Assembly: GCA_051530055.1 (NCBI GenBank)
Contig: JBMGUZ010000049.1
Coordinates: 1 to 20,888, forward strand
DNA from: Neoechinorhynchus agilis
Lineage: Eukaryota > Acanthocephala
Reading direction: 5' to 3'
DNA length: 20,888 nucleotides
Positions 1 to 10,947 of the stretch are shown piece after piece (within the stretch, counting starts at the first letter, position 1; the number at the start of each line of letters is the position of its first letter). The notes under the pieces were generated by a model. It saw only the letters and a list, made by a program, of their open reading frames with translations. It did not search any database and was not told the DNA's origin. Made by a program: the position numbers and the translations under genes.

Positions 1-3000
1 AACGCATAACTAACGAACCATAACAGCTATTGCAAATCTAAATGGAGATTTGGAATCAGCGCGTTAAGGTAGACCAGAATAATTGACGTTCTAAACTACA
101 ACTGCAATATTCGAAGCGGGAATCGCATTATCATATTTGGTCAAAAGTCAAAAGAGTAAAAGATCACTAAATTAGCAAGATTAATTAAAATTAGATAACA
201 CAATTGAAATCAGCGCATTAGATATGCTCAAAATGTTTTATCATTTCCAAACAACTTACGAGTACTACATATTTAATTTAGGTGCATTTTATGAACTTCA
301 ATCCTTAAACTAAATGTTAAAATTTAAAAAGCCACATCAAACAGTGATTGCAGGTGAATTCAGCGTCAAAAGTAGATCTAGAAAAGTTAATTATATCTTT
401 AATTTATTGACGTTTTAATATCAATAATCAAGGTAGTTTGTCTCAGAATTGAACAACGCATAACTCACGAACCATTACAGCTTTTGCAAATCTGGGTGAA
501 GATTTGGAATCAGCGCGTTAAGGTAGACCAGAATAACTGACCTTCTAAACTACAACTGCAATATTCGAAGCGGGAATCGCTTTATCATATTTGGTCAAAA
601 GTCACAAGAGTCAAAAATCACTATATTTGCAAGATTCATTAAAATTAGGTAACACAATTGAAATCAGCGCATTAAATGTGCTCATAATGTTTTATCATTT
701 CCTTACAACTTACGAGTACTACATATTTAATTCAGGTGTCTTTGATGAACTTCAATCCTTAAACTAAGTGTACAAATTTAAAAAGCCACATCAAACAGTT
801 ATTGCAGGTGAATTCAGCGTCAAAAGTAGATCTAGAAAAGTTAATTATAGCTAAAATTTATGGACGTTTTTATCTCAATAATCAAGGTAGTTTGTCTCAA
901 AATTGAACAACGCATAACTCACGAACCATTACAGCTATTGCAAATCTGGATGAAGATTTGGAATCAGCGCGTTAAGGTAGACCAGAATAACTGACTTTCA
1001 AAACTACAACTTAAATGTTCGAAGCGGGAATCGCATTATCATATTTGGTCAAAAGTCACAAGAGTCAAAGATCACTAAATTTGCAAGATTCATTAAAATT
1101 AGATAACACAACTGAAATCAGCGCATTAGATGTGCTCATAATCTTTTATCATTTCCTAACAAGTTTTGAGTACTACATATTTAATTCAGGTGTCTTTTAT
1201 GAACATCAATCCTTAAACTAAGTGTACAAATTTAACAAGCCACATCAAACAGTGATTGCAGGTGAATTCAGCGTAAAAAGTAGATCTAGAAAAGTTAATT
1301 ATAGCTAAAATTTATTGACGTTCTAATATCAATAATCAAGGTAGTTTGTCTCAAAATTGAACAACGCATAACTCACGAACCATTACAGCTATTGCAAATT
1401 CGGATGTAGATTTGGAATCAGCGCGTTAAGGTAGACCAGAATTACTGACCTTCTAAACTACAACTTCAATATTCCTAGCAGGAATCGCATTATCATATTT
1501 GGTCAAAAGTCACAAGAGTCAAAGATCACAAAATTTGCAAGATTCATTTAAATTAGATAACACAATTGAAATCAGCGCATCAGATGTGCTCAGAATGTAT
1601 TATCATTTCCTAACAACTTACGAGTACTACATATTTAATTCAGGTGTCTTTTATGAACTTCAATCCTTAAACTAAGTGTACAAATTTAACAAGCCACATC
1701 AAACAGTGATTGCAGGTGAATTCAGCGTCAAAAGTAGATCTAGAAAAGTTATTTATAGCTAAAATTTATTGACGTTTTAATATCAATAATCAAGGTAGCT
1801 TGTCTCAAAATTGAACAACGCATAACTCACGAACCATTACAGCTATTGCAAATCTGGATGGAGATTTGGAATCAGCGCGTTAAGGTAGACCAGAATTACT
1901 GACCTTCTAAACTACAACTGCAATATTCGGAGCGGGAATCGCATTATCATATTTGGTCAAAAGTCACAAGAGTCAAAGATCACTATATTCGCAAGATTCA
2001 TTAAAATTAGGTAACACAATTGAAATCAGCGCATTAGATGTGCTCATAATGTTTTATCATTTTCTAACAACTTACGAGTACTACATATTTAATTCAGGTG
2101 TCTTTTATGAACTTCAATCCTTAAACTAAGTGTAACAATTTAAAAAGCCACATCAAACAGTGATTGCAGGTGAATTCAGCGTCAAAAGTTGATCTAGAAA
2201 AGTTAATTATAGCTAAAATTTATTGACGTTTTAATATCAATAATCATGGTAGTTTGTCTCAAAATTGAACAACGCATAACTCACGAACCATTACAGCTAT
2301 TGCAAATCTGGATGGAGATTTGGAATCAGCGCGTTAAGTTAGACCAAATTAACTGACCTTCTAAACTACAACTGCAATATTCGAAGCGGGAATCGCATTA
2401 TCATATTTGGTCAAAAGTCACAAGAGTCAAAGATCACTAAATTTGCAAGATTCATTAAAATTAGATAACACAATTGAAATCAGCGCATTAGATGTACTCA
2501 TAATGTCTTATCATTTCCTAACAACTTACGAGTACTACAGATTTAATTCAGGTTCCTTCTTTGAACTTGAATCCTAAAACTAAATGTAAAAATTTAAAAA
2601 GCCACATCAAACAGTGATTGCAGGTGAATTCAGCGTCAAAAGTAGATCTAGAAAAGTTAATTATATCTTTAATTTATTAAAGTTTAAATATCAATAATCA
2701 AGGTAGTTTGTCTAAAAATTGAACAACGCATAACTCACGAACCATTACAGCTATTGCAAATCTGGATGAAGATTTGACATCAGCGCGTTAAGGTAGACCA
2801 GAATAACTGACTTTCAAAACTACAACTTAAATGTTCGAAGCGGGAATCGCATTATCATATTTGGTCAAAAGTCACAAGAGTCAAAGATCACTAAATTTGC
2901 AAGATTCATTAAAATTAGATAACACAATTGAAATCACCGCATTAGATGTGCTCATAATGTTTTATCATTTCCTAACAACTTACGAGTACTACATATTTAA

Positions 3001-6000
3001 TTCAGGTGTCTTTTATGAACTTCAATCCTTAAACTAAGTGTACAAATTTAAAAAGCCACATCAAACAGTGATTGCAGGTGAATTCAGCGTCAAAAGTAGA
3101 TCTAGAAAAGTTAACACTAGCTAAAATTTATTGACGTTTTAATATCAATAATAAAGCTAGTTTGTCTCAAAATTGAGCAACGCATAACTCACGAACCAAT
3201 ACAGCTATTGCAAATCTGGATGTAGATTTGGAATCAGCGCGTTAAGGTAGACCAGATTAACTGACTTTCTAGACTACAACTTCAATATTCCTAGCGGGAA
3301 TCGCATTATCATATTTGGTCAAAAGTCACAAGAGTCAAAGATCAATAAATTTGCAGGATTATTTTAAATTAGATAACACAATTGAAATCAGCGCATTAGA
3401 TGTGCCGATAATGTTTTATCATTTCCTAACAAGTTACGAGTACTACATATTTAATTCAGGTGTCTTTTATGAACATCAATCCTTAAACTAAGTGTACAAA
3501 TTTAACAAGCCACATCAAACAGTGATTGAAGGTGAATTCAGCGTAAAAAGTAGATCTAGAAAAGTTAATTATAGCTAAAATTTATTGACGTTCTAATATA
3601 AATAATCAAGGTAGTTTGTCTAAAAATTGAACAACGCATAATTCACGAACCATTACAGCTATTGCAAATCTGGATAGAGATTTGGAATCAGCGCGTTAAG
3701 GTAGACCAGATAAACTGACTTGCTAGACTACAACTTACATATTCCTAGCGGGAATCGCATTATCATATTTCGTCAAAAGTCACAAGAGTCAAAGATCACT
3801 AAATTTGCAAGATTCATTTAAATTAGATAACACAATTGAAATCAGCGCATTAAATATGAACAAAATGTTTTATCATTTCCTAACAACTTACGAGTACTAC
3901 ATATTTAATTCAGGTGCATTTTATGAACTTCAATCCTTAAACTAAATGTTAAAATTTAAAAAGCCACATCAAACAGGGATTGCAGGTGAATTCAGCGTCA
4001 AAAGTAGATCTAGAAAAGTTAATTATAGCTAAAATTTATTGACGTTCTAATATCAATAATCAAGGTAGTTTGTCTAAAAATTGAACAACGCATAACTCAC
4101 GAACCATTACAGCTATTGCAAATCTGGATGGAGATTTGAAATCAGCGCGTTAAGATAGACCAGATTAACTGACTTTCTAAACTACAACTGCAATATTCGA
4201 AGCGGGAATCGCATTATCATATTTGGTCAAAAGTCACAAGAGTCAAAGATCACTAAATTTGCAAGATTCATTAAAATTAGATGACACAATTGAAATCAGC
4301 GCATTAGATGTGCTCATAATGTTTTATCATTTCCTAACAACTTACGAGTACTACATATTTAATTCAGGTGCCTTTTATGAACTTCAATCCTTAAACTAAG
4401 TGTAAAAATTCTATAAGTTACATCAAACAGTCGAATATTGCAGGTGAATTCAGAGTTAAAAGTAGATCTAGAAAAGTAAATTATATCTTAAGTTTGTTGA
4501 CGTTTTTATATATATAATATAGGGAGTTTGTCTCAAAATTGAACAACGGATAACTCACGAACCATTACAGCTATTGCAAATCTGGATGGAGATTCTGAAT
4601 CAGCACGTTAAGGTGGACCAGAAAAACTGACTTTCTAAACTACAACTGAAATATTCGAAGCGGGAATCGCATTATCATATTTGGTCAAAAGTCACAAGAG
4701 TCAAAGATCACTAAATTTGCAAGATTCATTTAAATTAGATAACACAATTGAAATCAGCGCATTAGATGTGCTCATAATGTTTTATCATTTCCTAACAACT
4801 TACGAGTACTACATATTTAATTCAGGTGCCTTTTATGAACTTCAATCCTTAAACTAAGTGTAAAAATTTAAAAAGCCACATCAAACAGTGATTGCAGGTG
4901 AATTGAGCGTCAAAGGTACATCTAGAAAAGTTTATTATAGCTAAAATTTATTGACGTTTTAATATCAATAATCAAGGTAGTTTGTCTCAAAATTGAACAA
5001 CGCATAACTCACGAACCATTACAGCTATTGAAAATCCGGATGGAGATTTTGAATCACCGCGTTAAGGTAGACCAGATTAACTTACTTTCTAAACTACAAC
5101 TGCAATATTCGAAGCGGGAATCGCATTATCATATTTGGTCAAAAGTTACAAGAGTCAAAGATCACTAAATTTTCAAGATTCATTAAAATTAGATAACACA
5201 ATTGAAATCAGCGCATTAAATATGAACAAAATGTTTTATCATTTCCTAACAACTTACGAGTACTGCAGATTTAATAAAGGTGTCTTTTATGAACTTCAAT
5301 CCTTAAACTAAGTGTACAAATTTAAAAAGCCACATCAAACAGTTATTTCAGGTGAATTCAGCGTCAAAATTAGATCTAGAAAAGTTATTTATATCTTCAA
5401 TTTATTGAAGTTTTAATATCAATAATCAAGGTAGTTTGTCTCAAAATTGAACAACGCATAACTCACGAACCATTACAGCTATTGCAAATCTGGATGGAGA
5501 TTTTGAATCAGCGCGTTAAGTTAGACCAGATTAACTGACTTTCTAAACTACAACTGCAATATTCGAAGAGGGAATCGCATTAGCATATTTGGTAAAAAGT
5601 CACAGGAGTCAAAGATCACTAAATTTGCAAGATTCATTAAAATTGGATAACACAATTGAAATCAGCGCATAAAATGTGAACAAAATGTTTTATTATTTCT
5701 TAACAACTTACGAGTACAACAGATTTAATTCAGGTGTCTTTTATGAACTTCAATCCTTAAACTAAGTGTAAAAATTCTATAAGCCACATCAAACAGTGAT
5801 TGCAGGTGAATTCAGAGTTAAAAGTAGATCTAGAAAAGTAAATTATATCTTAAATTTATTTACGTTTTTATATATATAATCAAGGGAGTTTGTCTCAAAA
5901 TTGAACAACGGATAACTCACGAACCATTATAGCTATTGCAAATCTGGATGGAGATTCTGAATCAGCACGTTAAGGTGGACCAGAAAAACTGACTTTCTAA

Positions 6001-8787
6001 ACTACAACTTCAATATTCGGAGCGGGAATCGCATTATCATATTTGGTCAAAAGTCACAAGAGTCAAAGATCACTAAATATGCAAGATTCATTGAAATTGG
6101 GTAACACAATTGAAATCAGCGCATTAGATATGCTCAAAATGTTTTATCATTTACTAACAACTTACGAGTACTACATATTTAATTCAGGTGTCTTTTATGA
6201 ACTTCTATCCTTAAACAAAGTGTAAAAATTTAAAAAGCCACATCAAACAGTAATTGCAGGTTAATTCAGCGTCAAATGCAGATCCAGAAAAGTTAATTAT
6301 TTCTTACATTTATTGACGTTTTAATATCAATAATCAAGGTAGTTATTCTACAAATTGAACAACGCATGACTCAAGAACCATTACAGCCATCGCAAATCTA
6401 GATACAGATTTGGAATCAGCGCGTTAAAATGCCCAGATTAACTGACTTCCCAAGCTGCAACTGCAATATTCGAAGCGGAAATCGCATGATCATATTTGGT
6501 CAAAAGTCACAAGAGTCAAAGATCACTAAATTTGAAAGATTCATTACAATTAGATAAATTAATTGAAATCAGCGCATTAGATATGCTCAAAATGTTTCAT
6601 CATTTCGTAACAACTTACGAGTACTACAGATTTAATTCAGGTGTCTTTTATGAACTTCGATCCTTAAACTAAGTGTAAAAATTTAAAAAGTCACATCAAA
6701 CCGTGACTGCAGGTCGATTAAGCGTCAACAGTAGATCTAGAAAAGTTAATTTTATCTTACATTTATTGACGTTATAATATCAATAATCAACGTAGTTTGT
6801 CTGCAAATTGAACGACGCACAACTCAAGAACCATTACAGCCGTCGCAAATCTGGATACAGATTTAGAATCAGCGCGTTAAAATTGACCAGATTAACTGAC
6901 TGCCTAAACTACAACTGCAATATTCGAAGCGGAAATCGCATTATCATATTTGGTAAAAAGTCACAAGGGTCAAAGATCGCTTAATTTGCAAGATTCATTA
7001 CAATTAGATAACTTAATTGAAATCAGCGCATTAGATGTGCTCAAAATGTTTCATCATTTCGTAACAACTTACGAGTACTACAGATTTAATTAAAGTGTCT
7101 TTTATGAACTTCGATCCTTAAACTAAGTGTAAAAATTAAAAAAGTCACATCAAACCGTGATTGCAGGTTAATTAAACGTCAACCGTAGATCTAGAAAAAT
7201 TGATTTTATCTTAAATTTATTGACGTTTTAATATCAATAATCAAGGTAGCTTGTCTACAAATTGAACAACGCATAACTCAAGAACCATTACAGCCATCGC
7301 AAATCTGGATACAGATTTGGAACCAGCGCGTTAAAACGGACAGGATTAACTGACTTCCTAAACTACAGCTGAATTATTCGAAGCGGAAATCGCATGATCA
7401 TATTTGGTGAAAAGTCACAAGAGTAAAAGATCACTAAACTTGCAAGATTCATTAAAATTAGATAACACAATTGAAATCAGCGCATTAGATATGCTCAAAA
7501 TGTTTCATCATTTCGTAACAACTTAAGAGTACTACAGATTTAATTCAGGTGTCTTTTATGAACTTCAATCCTTAAACTCAGTGTAAAAATTAAAAAAGTC
7601 ACATCAAACCGTGATCGCAGGTTAATACAGCGTCAAAAGTAGATCTAGAGAGGTTAATTTTATCTTATATTTATTGACGTTTTAATATCAATAATCAAGG
7701 TAGTTTGTCTCAAAATTGAACAGCGCATAACTCACGAACCATTAGAGCTATTGCAAATCTGGATGTAGATTTGGAATCAGCGCGTTAAGGTAGACCAGAC
7801 TAACTGACCTTCTAAACTACAACTGCAATATTCGAAGCGGGAATCGCATTATCATATTTGGTAAAAAGTCACAAGAGTCAAAGATAACTAAATTTGCAAG
7901 ATTCATAAAAATTAGATAACACAATTGAAATCAGCGTATTAGATATGCTAAAAATGTTTTATCATTTCCTTACAACTTACGAGTACTGCAGATTTAATTC
8001 AGGTGCCTTTTATGAACTTCAATCCTTAAACTAAATGTAAAAATTTAAAAAGCCAAATCAAACAGGGATTGCAGGTGAATTCAGCGTTAAAAGTAGATCT
8101 AGAAAAGTTAATTATATCTTTAATTTATTGACATTTTAATATCAATAATCAAGGTAGTTTGTCTCAAAATTGAACAACGCATAACTCACGAACCATTACA
8201 GCTATTGCAAATCTGGATGGAGATTTGGAATCAGCGCGTGAAGGTAGACTAGACGAACTGACTTTCTAAACTACAACTGCAATATTCGAAGCGGGAATCG
8301 CATTATCATATTTGGTCAAAAGTTACAAGAGTCAAAGATCACTAAGTTTGCAAGATTCATTAAAATTAGGTAACACAATTGAAATCAGCGCATTAGATAT
8401 GCTCAAAATGTTGTATCATTTCGTAACAACTTACGATTACCACAGATTTATTTCAGGTGTCTTTTATCAACTTAAATCCTTAAACTAAGTGTAAAGTCTA
8501 AAAAGCCACATAAAACTGTTATTGCAGGTGAATTCAGCGTCAAAAGTTGATCTAGAAAAGTTAATTTGATCCTAAATTGATTGACGTTTTAATATCAATA
8601 ATCAAGGTAGTTTGTCTCAAAATTGAACAACGAATAACTCAGGAACCATTACAGCTATCGAAAATCTGGATACGGATTTGGAATCAGCGCGTTAAGATGT
8701 ACTAAACTAACTGAATCCCTAAACTACAGCTGCAATATTTGGATCGGAAATCGCATTATAATATTTGGTAAATAGTCACAAGAGCAA
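1..8787. repeat. SatA satellite array 1 (454-bp unit, about 19.4 copies)
   Basis: A head-to-tail array. The landmark GCGTTAA recurs at 61, 515, 969, 1423, 1877, 2331, 2785, 3239, 3693, 4147, 4605, 5059, 5513, 5967, 6421, 6874, 7328, 7782, 8236 and 8689, a period of 454 bp; one interval is 458 because of a 4-bp insertion near 4432. Most units differ by substitutions and stay in phase. Short open frames of 60-68 codons appear in only a few units and are broken in the rest, so the array is non-coding satellite DNA. Two main subtypes are visible: type I (GCGCGTTAAGGTAGACC, GAAGCGGGAATCGC) and type II (GGATACAG, GCGCGTTAAAATGG, GAAGCGGAAATCGC). The last unit and a half (from about 8450) is a third variant shared with the end of array 2. 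The array ends where CACAAGAGCAA meets TCGATTTCGG of SatB. Confidence 0.97.
6340..7700. repeat. Block of three type II SatA units inside the type I array
   Basis: Three consecutive units (landmarks 6421, 6874, 7328) carry the type II diagnostic bases: ACTCAAGAACC, GGATACAG, GTTAAAAT/GTTAAAAC and GCGGAAATCGC. Units on both sides are type I. Type II is the dominant form of the second array 8 kb away, so this block probably arrived by unequal exchange or conversion between arrays. Confidence 0.8.
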
Positions 8788-10398
8788 TCGATTTCGGTTT
8801 TCCTGTATGTTATTCGCTCAAAATCTGGACATATCTCATGAGCACAGGATCTAATTTTTAAGCAGATGGCGTCATGTTTTCGACACAAACAACGAAAAAA
8901 TAAAGCAATAAGACACTGCCGTCGATCTCTGTTTTCCTGTATGTGATTTGCTATAAATCAGAAGATATTGCATCAGCACGTGTTGTAATTTTAAAACTGA
9001 AGACGTCATGGTTTCGATATAAAAAACGAATAAATTGAAGCACAAATTAAACGCTGTAGTCAATTTATGTTTCCGGTATGTTATTGGCTCAAAATCAGAA
9101 TATTTTGCCTTAGCACGCGTTTGAATTTGTAAAACTTCTGAAGTTTTTTGCAGCAAGTAAACGCCCGACGTAATCATGACTTTCTCAATGGTAGAGGAAT
9201 TATGGATTTAACATATAATCGTTGTAAACAACGAAAAAAATAAAGCAGCAATAAAACACTGCCGTCGATTTCTTTTTTCCTTTATATTATTTGCTATAAA
9301 TCATAAGATATTGCATCATCACGTGTTGTAATTTAAAACTGACGACTTCGTAATTTCGATATAAAAAACGAATAAATTAAAGCACCAATAAAACACTTCT
9401 TTTCATTTTTGTTTTCCTATATGTTATTTGCTCGAAATCGAAATGAATTGCATAAGCACGTGTTTTAATTTTTAAAACTCATTACGCTTTTTTCAACGAG
9501 ATAAGTTCGGACGTAACTCTGACTGTCTCGATGGTAGACGCGTTATGGATTTAACGTGTTTTCAATATAAACAACGAAAATAATAAAGCAGCAATAACAT
9601 ACTGCAATCGATTTCGGTTTTCCTGTATGTTATTCGCTCAAAATCAGGAGATATCTCATGAGCACAGGTTCTAATTTTTAAGCAGATGACGTCATGTTTT
9701 CGACACAAACAACGAAAAAAATAAAGCAGCAATAAAACACTGCCGTCGATTTCTGTTTTCCTGTATGTTATTTGCTATAAATGAGAAGATATTGAATGAG
9801 CACCTTTTTCAATTTTTAAACTGATGACGTTTTTGCAACGAGCAAACAGCGGGGGTAACTTGGTTTCGATGTAAACAACGAGAAAAGTAAAGGAGCAATA
9901 ATATACTGCGCTCAATTTTGTTTTCCTGTATGTTATTTGCTCAAAATGAGAAGATATTGCATGGCACGTGTTCTAATCTTTAGGCCGATCGAGTCATGTT
10001 CTCGATGTAAAAAACGAAAAAACCAAAGCACCAATAAAACACCGCAGTCGATCTCTGTTTTCTTGCATGTTATTTGCAATAAATATGAAAATATTGCATG
10101 ATCACGTGTTCTAATTTACAAACTGATGACGTAATGCTTTCAATATAAACTACGAAAAAGAAGCAGCACGGAAAAACTTCGGTGGATTTATGTTTTTCTG
10201 TTTGTCATTTTCTCAAAATCAGAAGACATTGCATGATCATGTGTTTTAATTTTTGAACTGATGACGTCATGTTTTTGTTAAAAACAACGAAAAGACTAAA
10301 GCAAGAATAAAACGCTGCTGTCGATTTCTGTATTTCTGTTTGTTATTTTTTCAAAATTGGAAGATATTGCATGAGTACGTGTTCTTATTTTTAAACTG
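8788..10398. repeat. SatB tandem repeat array 1 (about 137-bp and 205-bp units)
   Basis: The landmark TCGATTTCTGTTTTCC or a close variant starts at about 8788, 8922, 9060, 9265, 9402, 9608, 9746, 9912, 10048, 10183 and 10321. Spacings are 134, 138, 205, 137, 206, 138, 166, 136, 135 and 138 bp. The ~205-bp units carry an extra ~68-bp segment (TTCGGACGTAACTCTGACTG and similar) and alternate with short units at first, giving a ~342-bp dimer. Typical unit landmarks are TGTATGTTATTTGCTC, GATATTGCATGAGCACGTG, ACTGATGACGTCATG, AACGAAAA and GCAATAAAACACTGC. Several units hold a CACGTG palindrome and a TGACGTCA palindrome. Open frames here are not conserved between units and I call none coding. The last unit is cut after ACTGATGA. 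Confidence 0.93.
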
Positions 10399-10448
10399 AT
10401 GATGGATAAACGGCGGACGTTGCTCATTTTTAAAGTTATTGGATCATT
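10399..10448. other. 50-bp segment between SatB and the RNA block, present in copy 1 only
   Basis: This stretch separates the truncated last SatB unit from the duplicated block. In the second copy (20494/20495) SatB joins the block directly, so this segment was either lost there or gained here. It contains TAAACGGCGG but shows no convincing feature. Confidence 0.6.
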
Positions 10449-10494
10449 GAACGTTTTAAAAGCTTCTCTGCCCGCTAAGAGAGCTTTACTTGAA

Positions 10495-10548
10495 GTTATC
10501 AACAAGCCTTCCTCTCGTCATAGCTTATATACTAAACCTAACCCTTAC
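10495..10548 (+). promoter_or_regulatory. Candidate upstream element of RNA candidate 1 (PSE-like)
   Basis: This segment aligns with 10785-10839 with one gap and about 39 matches over 54 positions; the right-hand 35 positions match at 28. The shared core reads CGTCrTAGCTyATATrCTA then CCTArCCCTTAC. The two copies each precede a short structured segment ending in a T run, as expected for the proximal element of two small nuclear RNA genes. No known PSE consensus was matched, so the role is inferred from repetition and position. Confidence 0.4.
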
Positions 10549-10640
10549 ATTGGTTTCCTGGAGAGGGGGCACTCTATGTATGCCCAGGTTTTTGACATCG
10601 TGCTGCAATGTAATTTTGCTAGCGTCACAAGGCTCTTTTT
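10549..10640 (+). ncRNA. Candidate small structured RNA 1 (Sm-class-like)
   Basis: I do not recognise this RNA. Visible structure: GGGCA (10567-10571) pairs with TGCCC (10581-10585) around a 9-nt loop, extended by CCT (10557-10559) with AGG (10586-10588). ACAT (10595-10598) can pair with ATGT (10608-10611). An Sm-like stretch, TAATTTTGC, follows at 10611-10619, and a run of five T lies at 10636-10640. A possible 5' splice site, CAG/GTTTTT, falls after 10587, as would be needed in a spliced-leader RNA with an exon near 40 nt. An 81-codon open frame (10399-10644) overlaps the segment, but its N-terminal part is missing in the second copy and it resembles no family I know. Alternatives are a minor snRNA, an SmY-like RNA, or a small coding exon. 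The Sm match is imperfect. Confidence 0.3.
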
Positions 10641-10784
10641 ATGATACAATTCAATCGAAACAAAACACGTTCAATCAGCTAATGTTCAGAACTTTTTAAC
10701 TTTCAATGATGTAGTTAATTTCACGAAACGTCGAAAACAAATCTAGTCGTCAATTCTAGGCGGGTTCCGAGAGCTTCGACTGAC

Positions 10785-10839
10785 GTCATTTATAAGCACT
10801 CATTCACGTCGTAGCTCATATGCTATGCCTAGCCCTTAC
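10785..10839 (+). promoter_or_regulatory. Candidate upstream element of RNA candidate 2 (PSE-like)
   Basis: This is the partner of the element at 10495-10548 (same core, ending CCTAGCCCTTAC). A TGACGTCA palindrome overlaps its left edge at 10781-10788 and TTTATAAG follows. It is identical in the second copy at 20831-20885, although the 80 bp just upstream differ at seven sites. Promoter function is inferred. Confidence 0.4.
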
Positions 10840-10947
10840 TGGGATCTCTTCTCCGAGATTAAGTGAACCTTTTTAAGATAAGGTGGCCGCTTGTCATTCT
10901 TCACGGCAAAGATAGGTTGCAAATTTTTGGATGCTGCATCCTTTTTT
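10840..10947 (+). ncRNA. Candidate small nuclear RNA 2 with a consensus Sm site
   Basis: The segment has the layout of a TMG-capped Sm-class RNA (snRNA, spliced-leader or SmY type). A 5' hairpin pairs ATCTC (10844-10848) with GAGAT (10855-10859). A second pairs TTGTC (10891-10895) with GGCAA (10905-10909) around 9 nt. AAATTTTTGG (10921-10930) fits the Sm-protein binding consensus. A 3' hairpin follows at once: GGATG (10929-10933) with CATCC (10937-10941) around CTG, then six T (10942-10947). A possible 5' splice site, ATAAG/GTGGCC, falls after 10882, giving a leader of about 43 nt if this were a spliced-leader RNA. I could not match it to U1, U2, U4, U5 or U6. The Sm site plus terminal hairpin is the best evidence; identity is unknown. 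Confidence 0.42.

Larger units (their letters stand above)
10449..10842 (+). repeat. Duplicated small-RNA block, copy 1 (pairs with 20495-20888)
   Basis: Aligned base for base with 20495-20888 (offset 10046, no indels) there are 7 differences in 394 bp, all within 10690-10769. Positions 10449-10689 (241 bp) and 10770-10842 (73 bp) are identical. The adjacent SatA end shows roughly 3% difference between copies. The unchanged parts coincide with candidate RNA 1 and with the upstream element of candidate RNA 2. The second copy runs off the window at 20888, so the real duplication is longer. Confidence 0.95.

Noticed and set aside
1015-3037. 68-codon open frames starting MFEAGIALSYLVKS in SatA units as a gene family
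   Set aside because: They exist only where chance changes create a start or remove stops; most of the ~30 units break the frame and there is no sign of protein-level constraint.
8872-9177. 101-codon minus-strand open frame in SatB
   Set aside because: It spans several tandem units, is not conserved between units and has no recognisable motif.
10404-10414. TAAACGGCGG as residual 28S sequence upstream of the R2 site
   Set aside because: The ten-base match is isolated, on the opposite strand to the other 28S pieces, and the flanking bases do not align.
10530-10547. CTAAACCTAACCC as a telomere remnant
   Set aside because: A single degenerate occurrence with no tandem array, and it is part of the shared upstream element.
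10523-10553. ATATACTAAA as a piece of U6 snRNA
   Set aside because: Only this ten-base word matches; the rest of U6 is absent, and the related element at 10785-10839 lacks it.
10557-10588. CCTGGAGAGGGGG region as U1 snRNA 5' end
   Set aside because: The ACTTACCTG splice-site recognition word and U1 stem order are not present.
10399-10644. 81-codon plus-strand open frame as a protein gene
   Set aside because: Its first part is absent in the second copy, it matches no family I know, and the region has RNA-like structure. It remains the main alternative to the RNA reading.
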